From contig NZ_CP116615.1 of the NCBI RefSeq assembly GCF_024832785.1, positions 3,658,001 through 3,722,000 of the forward strand: a DNA stretch of 64,000 nt. The letters run 5' to 3'. The DNA is from Fontisphaera persica. GTDB lineage: Bacteria; Verrucomicrobiota; Verrucomicrobiia; Limisphaerales; Fontisphaeraceae. Numbering within the stretch: the first letter of the stretch is position 1; each line of letters opens with the position of its first letter. A program made the position numbers and the translations under genes. Positions 53,596 to 62,311 of this stretch are shown piece by piece. The notes beneath the pieces were generated by a model that saw nothing but the letters and a program-made list of their open reading frames with translations, had not been told where the DNA came from and did not search any database.

Positions 53596-55383
53596 TCATG
53601 GCACGGGCGTCAGTTTGACCGACCGCAAATTCATCAGACCTTCGCCCTGCCGCTTGAGCGGCTGCACGGTGAAGGTCACCGCCCCGGCGCTTTCCAGTTT
53701 CAACTGGCCAATCTTGGCCGTGACAAAATCACTCCAGTCTTTGGTGGGCGCCACGCTGACTTCCAATTTCTGATTGCCCGCCAGCAACGCATACTGGCCG
53801 CCGCAATTTGGCGCGCAGGCGTAATGCACCTCCACCGCAAACGTGCCGGGCCGCGTGATTTTGGCCGTCCACTCCACGCGGTCTTTGACATTGCTCCAGA
53901 AGCCAATGTTGGGCACGCCGCCCGCCTTGGTCTCCAGCCGCGCCGTGCGCCCGATAATCTCCGCGTCCTCGGCCTTGAGCGTCAGCGTGCCGTCCGCCGC
54001 CTGCGTGATTGCCGGAGCCAGGGCGGTGACCTCCGGCTGGCCCGCGATTTCCAGCACCACCACCGTGGCATTCGCATCCGGCGCCGCCTGAGGCACGTTC
54101 ACCACCAGCCCGCCCGTCTCCGCCGGGCCGGGGGTGACGGTCAACGTCGTGTTGCGCTCCGCCAGCAAATATGCGCGGTTGACGCGGTTGGCCAGCGGCA
54201 CCACCAGCCGGCCATCCTTGGGCCAGTCAAACACGTGCAGATATAATTTGCCCGGCTTCTGCGTGCAGCGGCCCCAGGGCAGTTTTTTGAACGGGCTGGC
54301 CGTCGTCCCATAAATCGCCTCCTGATTCACCTTCATCCACGCCCCCATTTCCGCCAGCCGCTGAATGCTCGGCTCCGGAAACGTCCCCTCCGCCGTCGGG
54401 CCAATGTTCAGCAGGTAGTTACCCCCCTTGCTGGCGCAGTCAATCAAGTTGCGGATGAGCGTGCGCGTGGATTTCCAGTTCTGGTCATGTTTGTTGTAGC
54501 CCCAATGATTGTTCATCGTCATGCACGACTCCCAATCCACCCCCGGCCCAAACCCGGTGGGCGGGATTTCCTGCTCCGGCGTCCCATAATCGCCCACGCC
54601 CTGCCCCTGGTCCATGCCGCTCATCCCCGCCCGCCCCTTGCCCACGCGGTTGTTGACGATGATTTGCGGCTGCAGGCTGCGCACATAATTGCACAAATCC
54701 ACCCCGCGCTCATGCGTCCACGGGCTTTCCCACTCCCCGTCAAACCACAAAATCCCAATCCGCCCATAGCGCGTCAGCAGCTCCTTGAGCTGCCCTTTCA
54801 TGTACGCCACATACCGGTCCATGTCCGGCGTGCCGGTGGCCAGGTCGTGATACTTCCGGCGCGTCCCCCAGTCCGGGTGATGCCAGTCCATGATGGAATA
54901 ATAAAAACAGAGAACAATCCCCGCCTCCTGGCATGCCGCCGCCAGCTCCTGCAACGGGTCCCGCGGAAACGGCGTGCGCTTGATGCACCAGTCCGTCAGC
55001 TCGCTCCGGAACAGCCCGAAACCATCATGATGCTTGCTGGTGATGACGATGTACCGCATCCCCGCCTCCTTGGCCATCCGCACCCATTCCCGCGCGTTGA
55101 ACTTCACCGGGTTGAACTGCTGCGCAAACTTCTCATACTGCGACACCGGCATCTTCGTCTCTTCCAGAAACCACTCGCCATAGTGCGTTTTGCCCTCCCA
55201 CTCCCCGGCCGGCACCGCATAAACGCCCCAATGAATGAACATGCCGAACCGCGCCTCCCGGAACCATGCCATGCGCGCGTCGCGCTCGGCGGGAGTTTCT
55301 TTGCGATAATCCTTGACCGGCGTCTGCGCACCCAGCCCGCCCGCCAACCCCAAAACCAGCAGGAAAATAATACGGTGGCTCAT
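53596..55383 (-). CDS. Secreted GH29 alpha-L-fucosidase
   Basis: The enzyme removes alpha-linked L-fucose from glycans. The 595-residue protein has a signal peptide (MSHRIIFLLVLGLAGGLGAQ). The GH29 catalytic domain includes RFGMFIHWGVYAVPAGEW, YIVITSKHHDGFGLFRS, YYSIMDWHHPDW and ILWFDGEWESPW with the nucleophile at Asp215. SKGGNYLLNIGPTAEGTFP closes the barrel. C-terminal beta domains, from about residue 370, end in MNLRSVKLTPVP, a carbohydrate-binding-like module. It stands with the SGNH esterase and a second esterase on the same strand, an arrangement typical of a secreted fucan or glycan-degrading set. Confidence 0.95.
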   Translation of the reverse strand: MSHRIIFLLVLGLAGGLGAQTPVKDYRKETPAERDARMAWFREARFGMFIHWGVYAVPAGEWEGKTHYGEWFLEETKMPVSQYEKFAQQFNPVKFNAREWVRMAKEAGMRYIVITSKHHDGFGLFRSELTDWCIKRTPFPRDPLQELAAACQEAGIVLCFYYSIMDWHHPDWGTRRKYHDLATGTPDMDRYVAYMKGQLKELLTRYGRIGILWFDGEWESPWTHERGVDLCNYVRSLQPQIIVNNRVGKGRAGMSGMDQGQGVGDYGTPEQEIPPTGFGPGVDWESCMTMNNHWGYNKHDQNWKSTRTLIRNLIDCASKGGNYLLNIGPTAEGTFPEPSIQRLAEMGAWMKVNQEAIYGTTASPFKKLPWGRCTQKPGKLYLHVFDWPKDGRLVVPLANRVNRAYLLAERNTTLTVTPGPAETGGLVVNVPQAAPDANATVVVLEIAGQPEVTALAPAITQAADGTLTLKAEDAEIIGRTARLETKAGGVPNIGFWSNVKDRVEWTAKITRPGTFAVEVHYACAPNCGGQYALLAGNQKLEVSVAPTKDWSDFVTAKIGQLKLESAGAVTFTVQPLKRQGEGLMNLRSVKLTPVP

Positions 55384-55577
55384 GCCGCCATCCTATGCCT
55401 CCCCAGCCGGAAGAGCAAGGCGCAGATGCTGGAATTCTTCGCCGGCAACCCTTCCATGCCGCCCCAGCCCGGCGGGGAACGCTCCGATAATCCAGTCAAT
55501 TGCACCCTTATAGGAAAAGCGGGGTAAATCTTGACCACCGGGGGGTCACCATCTACCCAGTCTTTTCCAGGCTTGTT

Positions 55578-56532
55578 TCAGGGGCTTTTGCTCCACACCG
55601 GCCGGGGCAGCGTGAAATGCTCCGCCGCATATTGCAGCGCCCGCAATTGCAGCTCCAGCTTCCGGGGCGCAAAATCGTGCCCCACTCCCCCCACGATTTC
55701 ATACTCATGCGAGATTTTCAGCTTCACCATGCTCGCGTGCAGTTTCTCGCTCCATTCCAGCAGCCCATCCTCGCTGCCGATGATGATTTTAATGGCCAGT
55801 TTGTCCCGAATGTTGTCCGCATTGCTCACCACCAGTGCCGCCGGACTGTCCTTGGTGAACAACGCCTTGTCCCCGTTGAACAACGCCGGGATGAGCGTCG
55901 GATTCCGCTGCATGTGCGCCTCCGCATCCAGCAACGCCGGGCAAAAAGCCACCACCGAACTGAACAATTCCGGATACTTGAAGGCGAACTTCAAACTGCC
56001 CATCCCGCCCATGGACTCCCCCTGAATCGCCCGCCCGCCCCGATTCCCCATCGTGCGATACGTGGCGTCCACGTGCGGAATCAACTCCCGGATGATGGTG
56101 GTTTCCATCATCACCGTGCCATCCAGCGAATCATAATAACGCGTGTAGCGCCCCCCATTGACGACGATGAAAATGTGGGGCGGCAGTGTGTCCTGCCGGA
56201 TGCACGAGTCCAGTTGGCCCCACAGGCCCGGCGCCAGCGAGGGACTTTCCGGGTCTTCGTTGCATCCGCCTCCCGGCAACCAATAGACGACAGGATAACG
56301 GTTGGTGGTGGTGGCATAGCCCGGTGGAAGGTAAATGCTGTAGCCGACTTCCGTTTTCATGGCGGCGCTGTAATAGGTGCGGTGGGCCACCAGGGGATGC
56401 GGCTTGGCGGGGGTTGGACCATTGGCCCACCTCCAACAACTCGAAGGCGGTGCGGCGCGGAGTTTGAGCCATCCCGGACCACAGAAACATCGCCAGCAAG
56501 CAGGTGGACCAAGTCAGGAGGTCACGGCGCAT
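55578..56532 (-). pseudogene. Secreted alpha/beta-hydrolase esterase, split by a frameshift
   Basis: The signal peptide (MRRDLLTWSTCLLAMFLWSG) lies in one frame from ATG 56532. The body lies in another frame from about 56450 down to 55578, with PLVAHRTYYSAAMKTEVGYS, YLPPGYATTTNRYPVVYWLP, IFIVVNGG, IQGESMGGMGSLKFA (nucleophile serine) and GVGHDFAP (histidine). These are features of the feruloyl/acetyl esterase (EstD/XynZ-like) group. Reading the body frame upstream gives WANGPTPAKPHPLVAHRT without a start codon, so a one-base shift around 56405-56440 separates signal and body. It may be a real mutation or a sequence error. Confidence 0.8.
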
Positions 56533-56581
56533 TTTCGGAAAAGTTCGCGTGTGAGGAGAAGCAAGCCATGTTGGGTTTTCC

Positions 56582-56656
56582 TGGAGGCGAGGGTCGGAAT
56601 CGAACCGACGAATGGAGCTTTTGCAGAGCTCTGCCTTACCACTTGGCTACCCCGCC
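56582..56656 (-). tRNA. tRNA-Cys (GCA)
   Basis: On the minus strand the acceptor GGCGGGG pairs with CCTCGCC with one G-T pair. The anticodon stem-loop is GAGCT-CTGCAAA-AGCTC with anticodon GCA, and the T arm is CGTCGG-TTCGATT-CCGAC. The discriminator is T and CCA is encoded. It lies between two frameshifted genes but is itself intact. Confidence 0.95.
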
Positions 56657-56783
56657 ATCCCATGCGCCCGGAACGGGCGCATCGTACAAATCAAGTTTAT
56701 GCATCAGCGCAGGCGGCGCAAGCTCGTTTTCCGAGATTTCCAGGTTGCGGGCGCCTCTCCCCTCCCCGGCCCGGGCACGCCCT

Positions 56784-59294
56784 TCATGGGCTGATCATGC
56801 GGTAGATGCGGGCTTGGTTGGTAGCGGTGGAATCGCAGAGGGTGGCGGGGCCGTTGTAGGTGAAATTGGTCAGGGTAGTCCAGACCGCATCGCGCTCCAA
56901 GCCGCGGTATTGCAGCCGGTAGCCGGCGCCGGGGTGCCCTCGGCAAAGGTCAGGCAAAAGCCGTTGCCGGGAGAGTAGGCCAGGCTGCCCTGGGCAAAGC
57001 GTACGCCGGCGGGCAGAGAGGTGGCGGGCGTGGCGGAAAGGATCATCTGGCCCATGGAGGTGTTGGCGCTGAAGGCCAGGCCGCCGGTGCTCAGACCCCG
57101 GTGACGGGGCTGAGGGAGGTTACCGATGCACCGCTCAATATGGCGTTGTTCAGGAACAAGGGTTCCATGCCGCCAGCGGTATAATGAAACAGACCCACTT
57201 GAGAGCCGTTGGCCGCCGTGACGAACAGCCCGGTTGGCTCGATAAACACCGAGCCCAAGGTTGGCCGGCCAACAATGCCGGGAAAGGCGGTGTTTTCATC
57301 CACCACGACTTGCGGGGCAAGCTCGCCGGCGGCCACTTTGAAGACGTAGGTCTTGCCAAAACCAACACCCGAGACCAGGGCGCTGAAGTAGAGCTCCCGC
57401 CTGCAAAGCCCAGGCTGTAAAAGCTGTTGTAAAAGCGGTTGGTCCGATCACTGAGCGCCAGGCCGTTGGTGGTCGCCACCGTCAGGACATGGTTGGAGAA
57501 GAGCATCACGGCTGTTTGCTGGTAGTTGGTTCCGGCCTGTCCGATCAACGCCAGAAGATCGCCCTGGCGGGCAAAAGAGACAATGCCCAGGGAGTCGGTG
57601 GTGCCGGGAAAAGTGCGCGTGGAGTCCACCAAGGTGGAGAGAGTGCCGTTGTTGAATTCAAAGACGCCGGAATAATTGTTGGAGCCGGTGCCGTGGAACG
57701 TCAGCCCGGAGCCGGTGAATTGGGCGCGGGAAAAACTGCTGAACGTGCCGAAAGCCCCGCCGGGGATGGCCGTGTTGTTGTCGGCCACCTTGGTGAGCGT
57801 GGTGCCGTCGTAGATGAGCAGCCCCCAATCTCCACCCGCGCTGACAGCGTAAATGGCCACCCGTGCAGGGTCCACCGCGTGAATTTGCAGGCTGGCCACG
57901 GTGCTGGTGGTGCCCGGGAAAACGGTGGTCTGGTTCAAAATGACAGAAATATTACCATCAAGGTAATGATAAAGGCCGAACTGCCCGCCAGCGCCCTGGC
58001 CTGTGAACAACACCCCGCCGCGCCACGGGATGGCCGAGCCGAGGGCAAGAAAATTGCCCGTGCCTCCGGGGATGGGCGTGCTGGTGCCGGCCAGATTCGT
58101 CGCGGCGATTAACGTGCTCGGCGGCGGTATTTTGGCGGCCAGGTAGAGCGCCTTGGTGTTGTTGGAAAAACGCACGACCAGCGCCGCCACCCCCTGGTGA
58201 ACGCAGTTCTGATTGAAAGTAAAAGGTGCGCTGGAGAAAATGGTGGACGGGCCATCCAAGACCATGCCCCCGGAAAGCAGCCGGGTGTAGCGGTTGCTCT
58301 CCCATAAAAACAGGCTTTGGCCGCCAGCACCGCCGGCTTGGAACCAGACACGGCCGTTGTCCACCGCCATCTCCCCAAATGATGTGAGCGCCGTGTTAAA
58401 ACCGGGATGGGCCGCCCCCTGCCTCACTACGGGGATGATGGCGCCCCCTTCAAAAGGACGCAGGAAAATGCCTTCCTGAAAATAATTGTCGGAACCACCC
58501 TTAAAAGCCACCCACCCACCTTGCATGTCCGGGGGACTTTGAAAGGTGGCAAAGTTCACGCTGGTGCCGGGTATGGTGTCATTGGAGGAAACGAGGAAGT
58601 TTTTGGCGCCATTGACCCATGTAAAAATGGCGTTTTGACTGTCGGCGGAAGACCAGAAGGCCAGGCGGTTGCTCTCCACCGCTAGCTGGGCGCTGAAATA
58701 GTGAGGCAGGGTGGCGCCGGGATAGACTTGCAGGGAGCTGACCAGCCCTGTGCTCACCGTCCCATCATAACGATGCACCCCCCGGTAACTCTCACCCTCA
58801 CCACCCATGAAGTAAAGCACACCACGGTCAAAGGTCGGCTGGCCAAAGAAATTAAAACGGTTGGAAGCAGTGCCGGGAATGGAATCGCCGTTTTTGACCA
58901 GGCGCGTCAACTGCTGGTTGGTCCAAAAGAAAATGGCCGGGCCGTTGGCATCCGAGGCAACAAACGCCACTGCGCCATTTTCCAGCGCATAAGCATAAAA
59001 AGAAATGTCCCGCAAATTGCCGCCACCGGGAGAAGGCGTGTTGGTGTCGGCCACCTTAACGAGGGTGCTGCCATTATATAGGTATAGCCCACCCATTCCT
59101 GCATTGTTGGTGGCATAAAACAACACTTGGCCATTGTGCACATAGGGCTGGCCGATTTCCCGAAAGGTGGTGCCGGGAGCGCCGGGTACGGGGGTGTTGT
59201 AATCGGCAACCTTGGTTAAAGTGACTTGCGCGGTGGTGTTGGCCGATAAGATGCAAACGCCTGCAAGGACGGTATAAATAAAATTAACTCTCAT
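56784..59294 (-). pseudogene. Secreted beta-propeller-like protein broken by three frameshifts
   Basis: The gene opens at ATG 59294 with AAGGA upstream and a signal peptide (MRVNFIYTVLAGVCILSANT). It then has many blade-like repeats, each with KVADYNTPVPG- or VLFYATNNAGMGGLYLY-type motifs, through about residue 635. The frame breaks near 57396 at a GGCGGGAG run and continues one frame over as ELYFSALVSGVGFGKTYVFK. It breaks again near 57091-57111 (GLSTGGLAFSANTSMGQM) and again near 56925-56937 (GYRLQYRGLERDAVWTTLT), ending IYRMISP at the TGA 56784-56786. Together they give a roughly 835-residue secreted repeat protein. Function is unknown. Confidence 0.8.
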
Positions 59295-59543
59295 AAGTAG
59301 AAATCCTTATCGGTTGAAAACCAATGCCAAACGAGAATATTGGTGTCAAGCTTTTTTAGTGATGCTTTATCCTAATTCCCAATTTGCTGGTGCAAGAAAA
59401 CAGCACTGAACGGCCGGAGCGCATGAAAAGCAAACATCCGCCGCACAAAATCCCATCAGGAATTACACCTGGTTATCCCACCAGGCGTGCGGCTGGGAAG
59501 CAAACACAGGATTCGCGGCAGCCTCATGTCATGGCCCGCCGGC

Positions 59544-60656
59544 TCAGGACAGGCGCATGGGCATGACGACGTAGAGGAAGGGGCCTTTGATGCGAATGAC
59601 ACCTGGGGCCAGTTCGTCCACCAGGTCAAAGAAGATTTCATCCTCCCCTTCCAGCGCTTCGAGCGGCGAGATGAGGTAGCGCGGATTAAACGCAATCGAA
59701 AGCTGCGGGCCGCTATAATTGATGCCCATGCGCTCTTCGCCTTCGCCCACTTCCGGGCTGTTGGCGGTGATGACCAGGGAATTTTCTGAAAAGTTCAAGC
59801 GCACCGAAGTCTGCTTATCGCTGGTCATAATCTCCGAGCGCCGCAGTGCGTGCATGAATTCCTCACGCGGCAGTTGCACGCGGATTTTGGTCTCAGACGG
59901 GATGACCTGCCGGTAATTGGGATACGTGCCGTCCACCAGCTTGGTGAAAAGAGAGGTCGGGGACTGCCCTTCACCGCGCAAAATGAACCCCGCGTAATTC
60001 TCAGAACTGGCAATTTCCACCTGCCCGTCAGGGCCAAGGAGATGCGAAAGCTCATTGACAGCTTTGGTGGGCACAGTGAATTCCGCCTGCAATCCCTCAG
60101 GCAGGTCGGTTTCCTCTTCGGCCAGGGCCAGGCGGCGTCCATCGGTGGCCACCATGGTCAGCTTGTGATCGCGCAGGCTGATGTTGATGCCGTTCAGCAC
60201 ATAGCGGGCCTCATCATTGGAAGCAGCATAGGAGGTGCGTTTGAGCATCTTCAGCACCTTTTGCTGGTCCACCACCACTTTGCGCTCTTCCTTGAATTTG
60301 GGCAGCGGGGGAAATTCCTCAGGCGAAAGCCCGTGGATTTTGTAGAAGGACGGACCCACCCGCAGGTTGCAGCGGCATTGGTCATCCACATCAAATTCAA
60401 TCTCCCCTCCCCCCAGCTCACGGACCAAACTGAAAAGCCTCCGGGCAGGCAAGGTGACCTGACCCTTGCGAATGACATCAGCAGGCACGGTGCGGGTGAT
60501 GGTCACGTCCAAATCCGTGGCGGTCAAATCCAAACGCCCAGCCTCCGCATGGACCAACACATTCGACAGAATGGGCAACGTGCTGCGATGCCCCACAACC
60601 CCTTGTAGTGCGGCAAGACCATTAAACAGGCTGTCTTTGGTTATTTTGAATTTCAT
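59544..60656 (-). CDS. dnaN: DNA polymerase III sliding clamp (beta subunit)
   Basis: The beta clamp tethers the replicative polymerase to DNA. The 370-residue protein begins MKFKITKDSLFNGLAALQGV and shows LPILSNVLVHAEAGRLDLTATD, FKEERKVVVDQQKVLKML, YVLNGINISL and VATDGRRLALAEEE. It ends with FLYVVMPMRLS, and its three similar clamp domains are all present. dnaA, its frequent neighbour, is not in the window. The 206 bp upstream contain DnaA boxes. Confidence 0.97.
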   Translation of the reverse strand: MKFKITKDSLFNGLAALQGVVGHRSTLPILSNVLVHAEAGRLDLTATDLDVTITRTVPADVIRKGQVTLPARRLFSLVRELGGGEIEFDVDDQCRCNLRVGPSFYKIHGLSPEEFPPLPKFKEERKVVVDQQKVLKMLKRTSYAASNDEARYVLNGINISLRDHKLTMVATDGRRLALAEEETDLPEGLQAEFTVPTKAVNELSHLLGPDGQVEIASSENYAGFILRGEGQSPTSLFTKLVDGTYPNYRQVIPSETKIRVQLPREEFMHALRRSEIMTSDKQTSVRLNFSENSLVITANSPEVGEGEERMGINYSGPQLSIAFNPRYLISPLEALEGEDEIFFDLVDELAPGVIRIKGPFLYVVMPMRLS

Positions 60657-60881
60657 GCGGCTTAATATGCTGATGTCTTAGTAAAACCAAAAGACTATTA
60701 TTAAGGGCTGTGGATAAGGCAAACAACCCCCACTGTCAAGCTTCTATCAGGCATTTGCGAGTGCTGCCGGTTGTGGAAAACAGCCAGGCTCCCCAAGCGC
60801 AACCGGGAAAAGTGATGGTTGTTCACATGGTTTTTCCGTTATCAGGATACCTTTTGGGGGTTTATTCAGAAGTTGTCCACT
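60657..60881. other. DnaA-box cluster upstream of dnaN, candidate origin or regulatory region
   Basis: A perfect DnaA box TGTGGATAA lies at 60709-60717. A close match TGTGGAAAA lies at 60772-60780, TTATCAGGA at 60839-60847 and TTGTCCACT at 60873-60881, the last inside the end of the cysteine desulfurase gene. An AT-richer stretch (CTATTATTAAGG) sits beside the first box. In many bacteria oriC lies next to dnaN, but the region is short and could instead serve DnaA control of dnaN. Confidence 0.5.
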
Positions 60882-62016
60882 TGGCGGCGAGGCGGGAAAA
60901 CACTTGTTTGAAATGTTCAATGTCCTCTGGCGTGTTTTCACGGCCCAGCGAGATTCTAATGAGAGAATTGGCTTCTTCGCGTGAGCGGCCCATCCCTAAA
61001 AGAACGTGCGAAGGCTGCAGCGCACCTGACATGCAAGCAGCCCCGGCGCTGGCCTGGATGCCTTCGAGATCCAAATTGGCCAATATTTCCAAGCTGGTGG
61101 CTCCTTTAACGGTAAATGCCACCGTGTTTGGAAGTGAGTTGGGTGGTTTAATAACATTGACCCCTTTCATCCCATTCAGGAAACTGCGTATTTCCTGCGC
61201 CAAAGACCTGATGGATTCTGCGTCGAAGACAGGCGGGCGGCAGAAACGTTCAAAGGCATCCACCAGACCGGCGATTTGAGCCAGATTTTCCGTGCCTGCT
61301 CTGAGCTCGTTTTCCTGTGGGCCGCCCAGCATCAGCGGTTGCGGCTTGAAGGGAGAGCGTACAAAAAGGAAACCCGCACCCTTAGGACCGTGGAGCTTGT
61401 GGGCACAGCCGGCCACAAGGTCTGCCTCGAAATCATGAATTGTGCCGAAAGGAAGCTTGCCTAACCATTGCACAGCATCCGTGTGGAAGCATATGCCGAG
61501 CTTGCGACACAGAGAACCCACCGCTTTGACGGGTTGCACGGCGCCAGTTTCGTTGTTGGCCGCCATGAGCGAAATCAGCACCGTATCCTTTCTTATGGCA
61601 GACTCAATGGAATGAGGACTGACACTTCCATCCGATTCAGCCGGGACATAGGTGACTTCAAAACCTTCATGCTTCTCCAAATAATGGAAGCACTCGAGCA
61701 CGGCGTGGTGCTCAATCCTGGAAGTGATTAAATGGCGGCCTTTGTGCTTGAGCGCTCGGGCCGCCCCCAGGATTGCCAGGTTGTTGGCCTCGGTGCCACC
61801 GGACGTGAAAATGATTTCCGACGGTTTGCATTGCAGGAGTGCTGCCAGCCGCTCGTGGGCCTCGTCCAGATGGGCGCGGGCCTGGCGGCCACGCGCATGG
61901 ATGCTGGACGGGTTACCGAAAATCTCATTCAAAAACGGCGCCATCGCCTCTCGCACCCTGGCATCAAGAGGCGTCGCCGCATTGTAATCCAGATACACTG
62001 ACCGTCCGTTTCCCAT
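60862..62016 (-). CDS. Cysteine desulfurase, NifS/IscS family
   Basis: The PLP enzyme takes sulfur from cysteine for Fe-S clusters or tRNA thiolation. The 384-residue protein has VYLDYNAATPLDARV, FTSGGTEANNLAIL, EHHAVLE, FHTDAVQ with Asp180, and CAHKLHGPKGAG with the PLP lysine Lys207. ASAGAACMSG carries the catalytic cysteine (Cys328), in the group I style with a longer loop. It is not next to iscU, iscR or mnmA, so the sulfur acceptor is unclear. Its 3' end overlaps the DnaA-box region upstream of dnaN. Confidence 0.93.
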   Translation of the reverse strand: MGNGRSVYLDYNAATPLDARVREAMAPFLNEIFGNPSSIHARGRQARAHLDEAHERLAALLQCKPSEIIFTSGGTEANNLAILGAARALKHKGRHLITSRIEHHAVLECFHYLEKHEGFEVTYVPAESDGSVSPHSIESAIRKDTVLISLMAANNETGAVQPVKAVGSLCRKLGICFHTDAVQWLGKLPFGTIHDFEADLVAGCAHKLHGPKGAGFLFVRSPFKPQPLMLGGPQENELRAGTENLAQIAGLVDAFERFCRPPVFDAESIRSLAQEIRSFLNGMKGVNVIKPPNSLPNTVAFTVKGATSLEILANLDLEGIQASAGAACMSGALQPSHVLLGMGRSREEANSLIRISLGRENTPEDIEHFKQVFSRLAAKWTTSE

Positions 62017-62311
62017 GCGCTGCGTCTCACAGGAAGAATAGCATAAACGCTCATTCAGAAACTAAAAAACAACGCTTATCACCCAAAAACTCAAACACGG
62101 AGCCAAGCGAAGGAAGGTTTCGGATGCTGGCCATTGGAGGCCATTGAGCTATGAGGGGCAGGTCCGTACAGACGGAGAAACATGGGTTTTTCTGGTGTTG
62201 ACAGGCCAAACTCGTGGTTTTAAATAGGGGATTGTTCGTCAATAATGGTTTAGCCGTAATCCACATAAACAAGGACGGCAATTTTAAGGCCGGCTTAAAA
62301 AGACAATCCGT

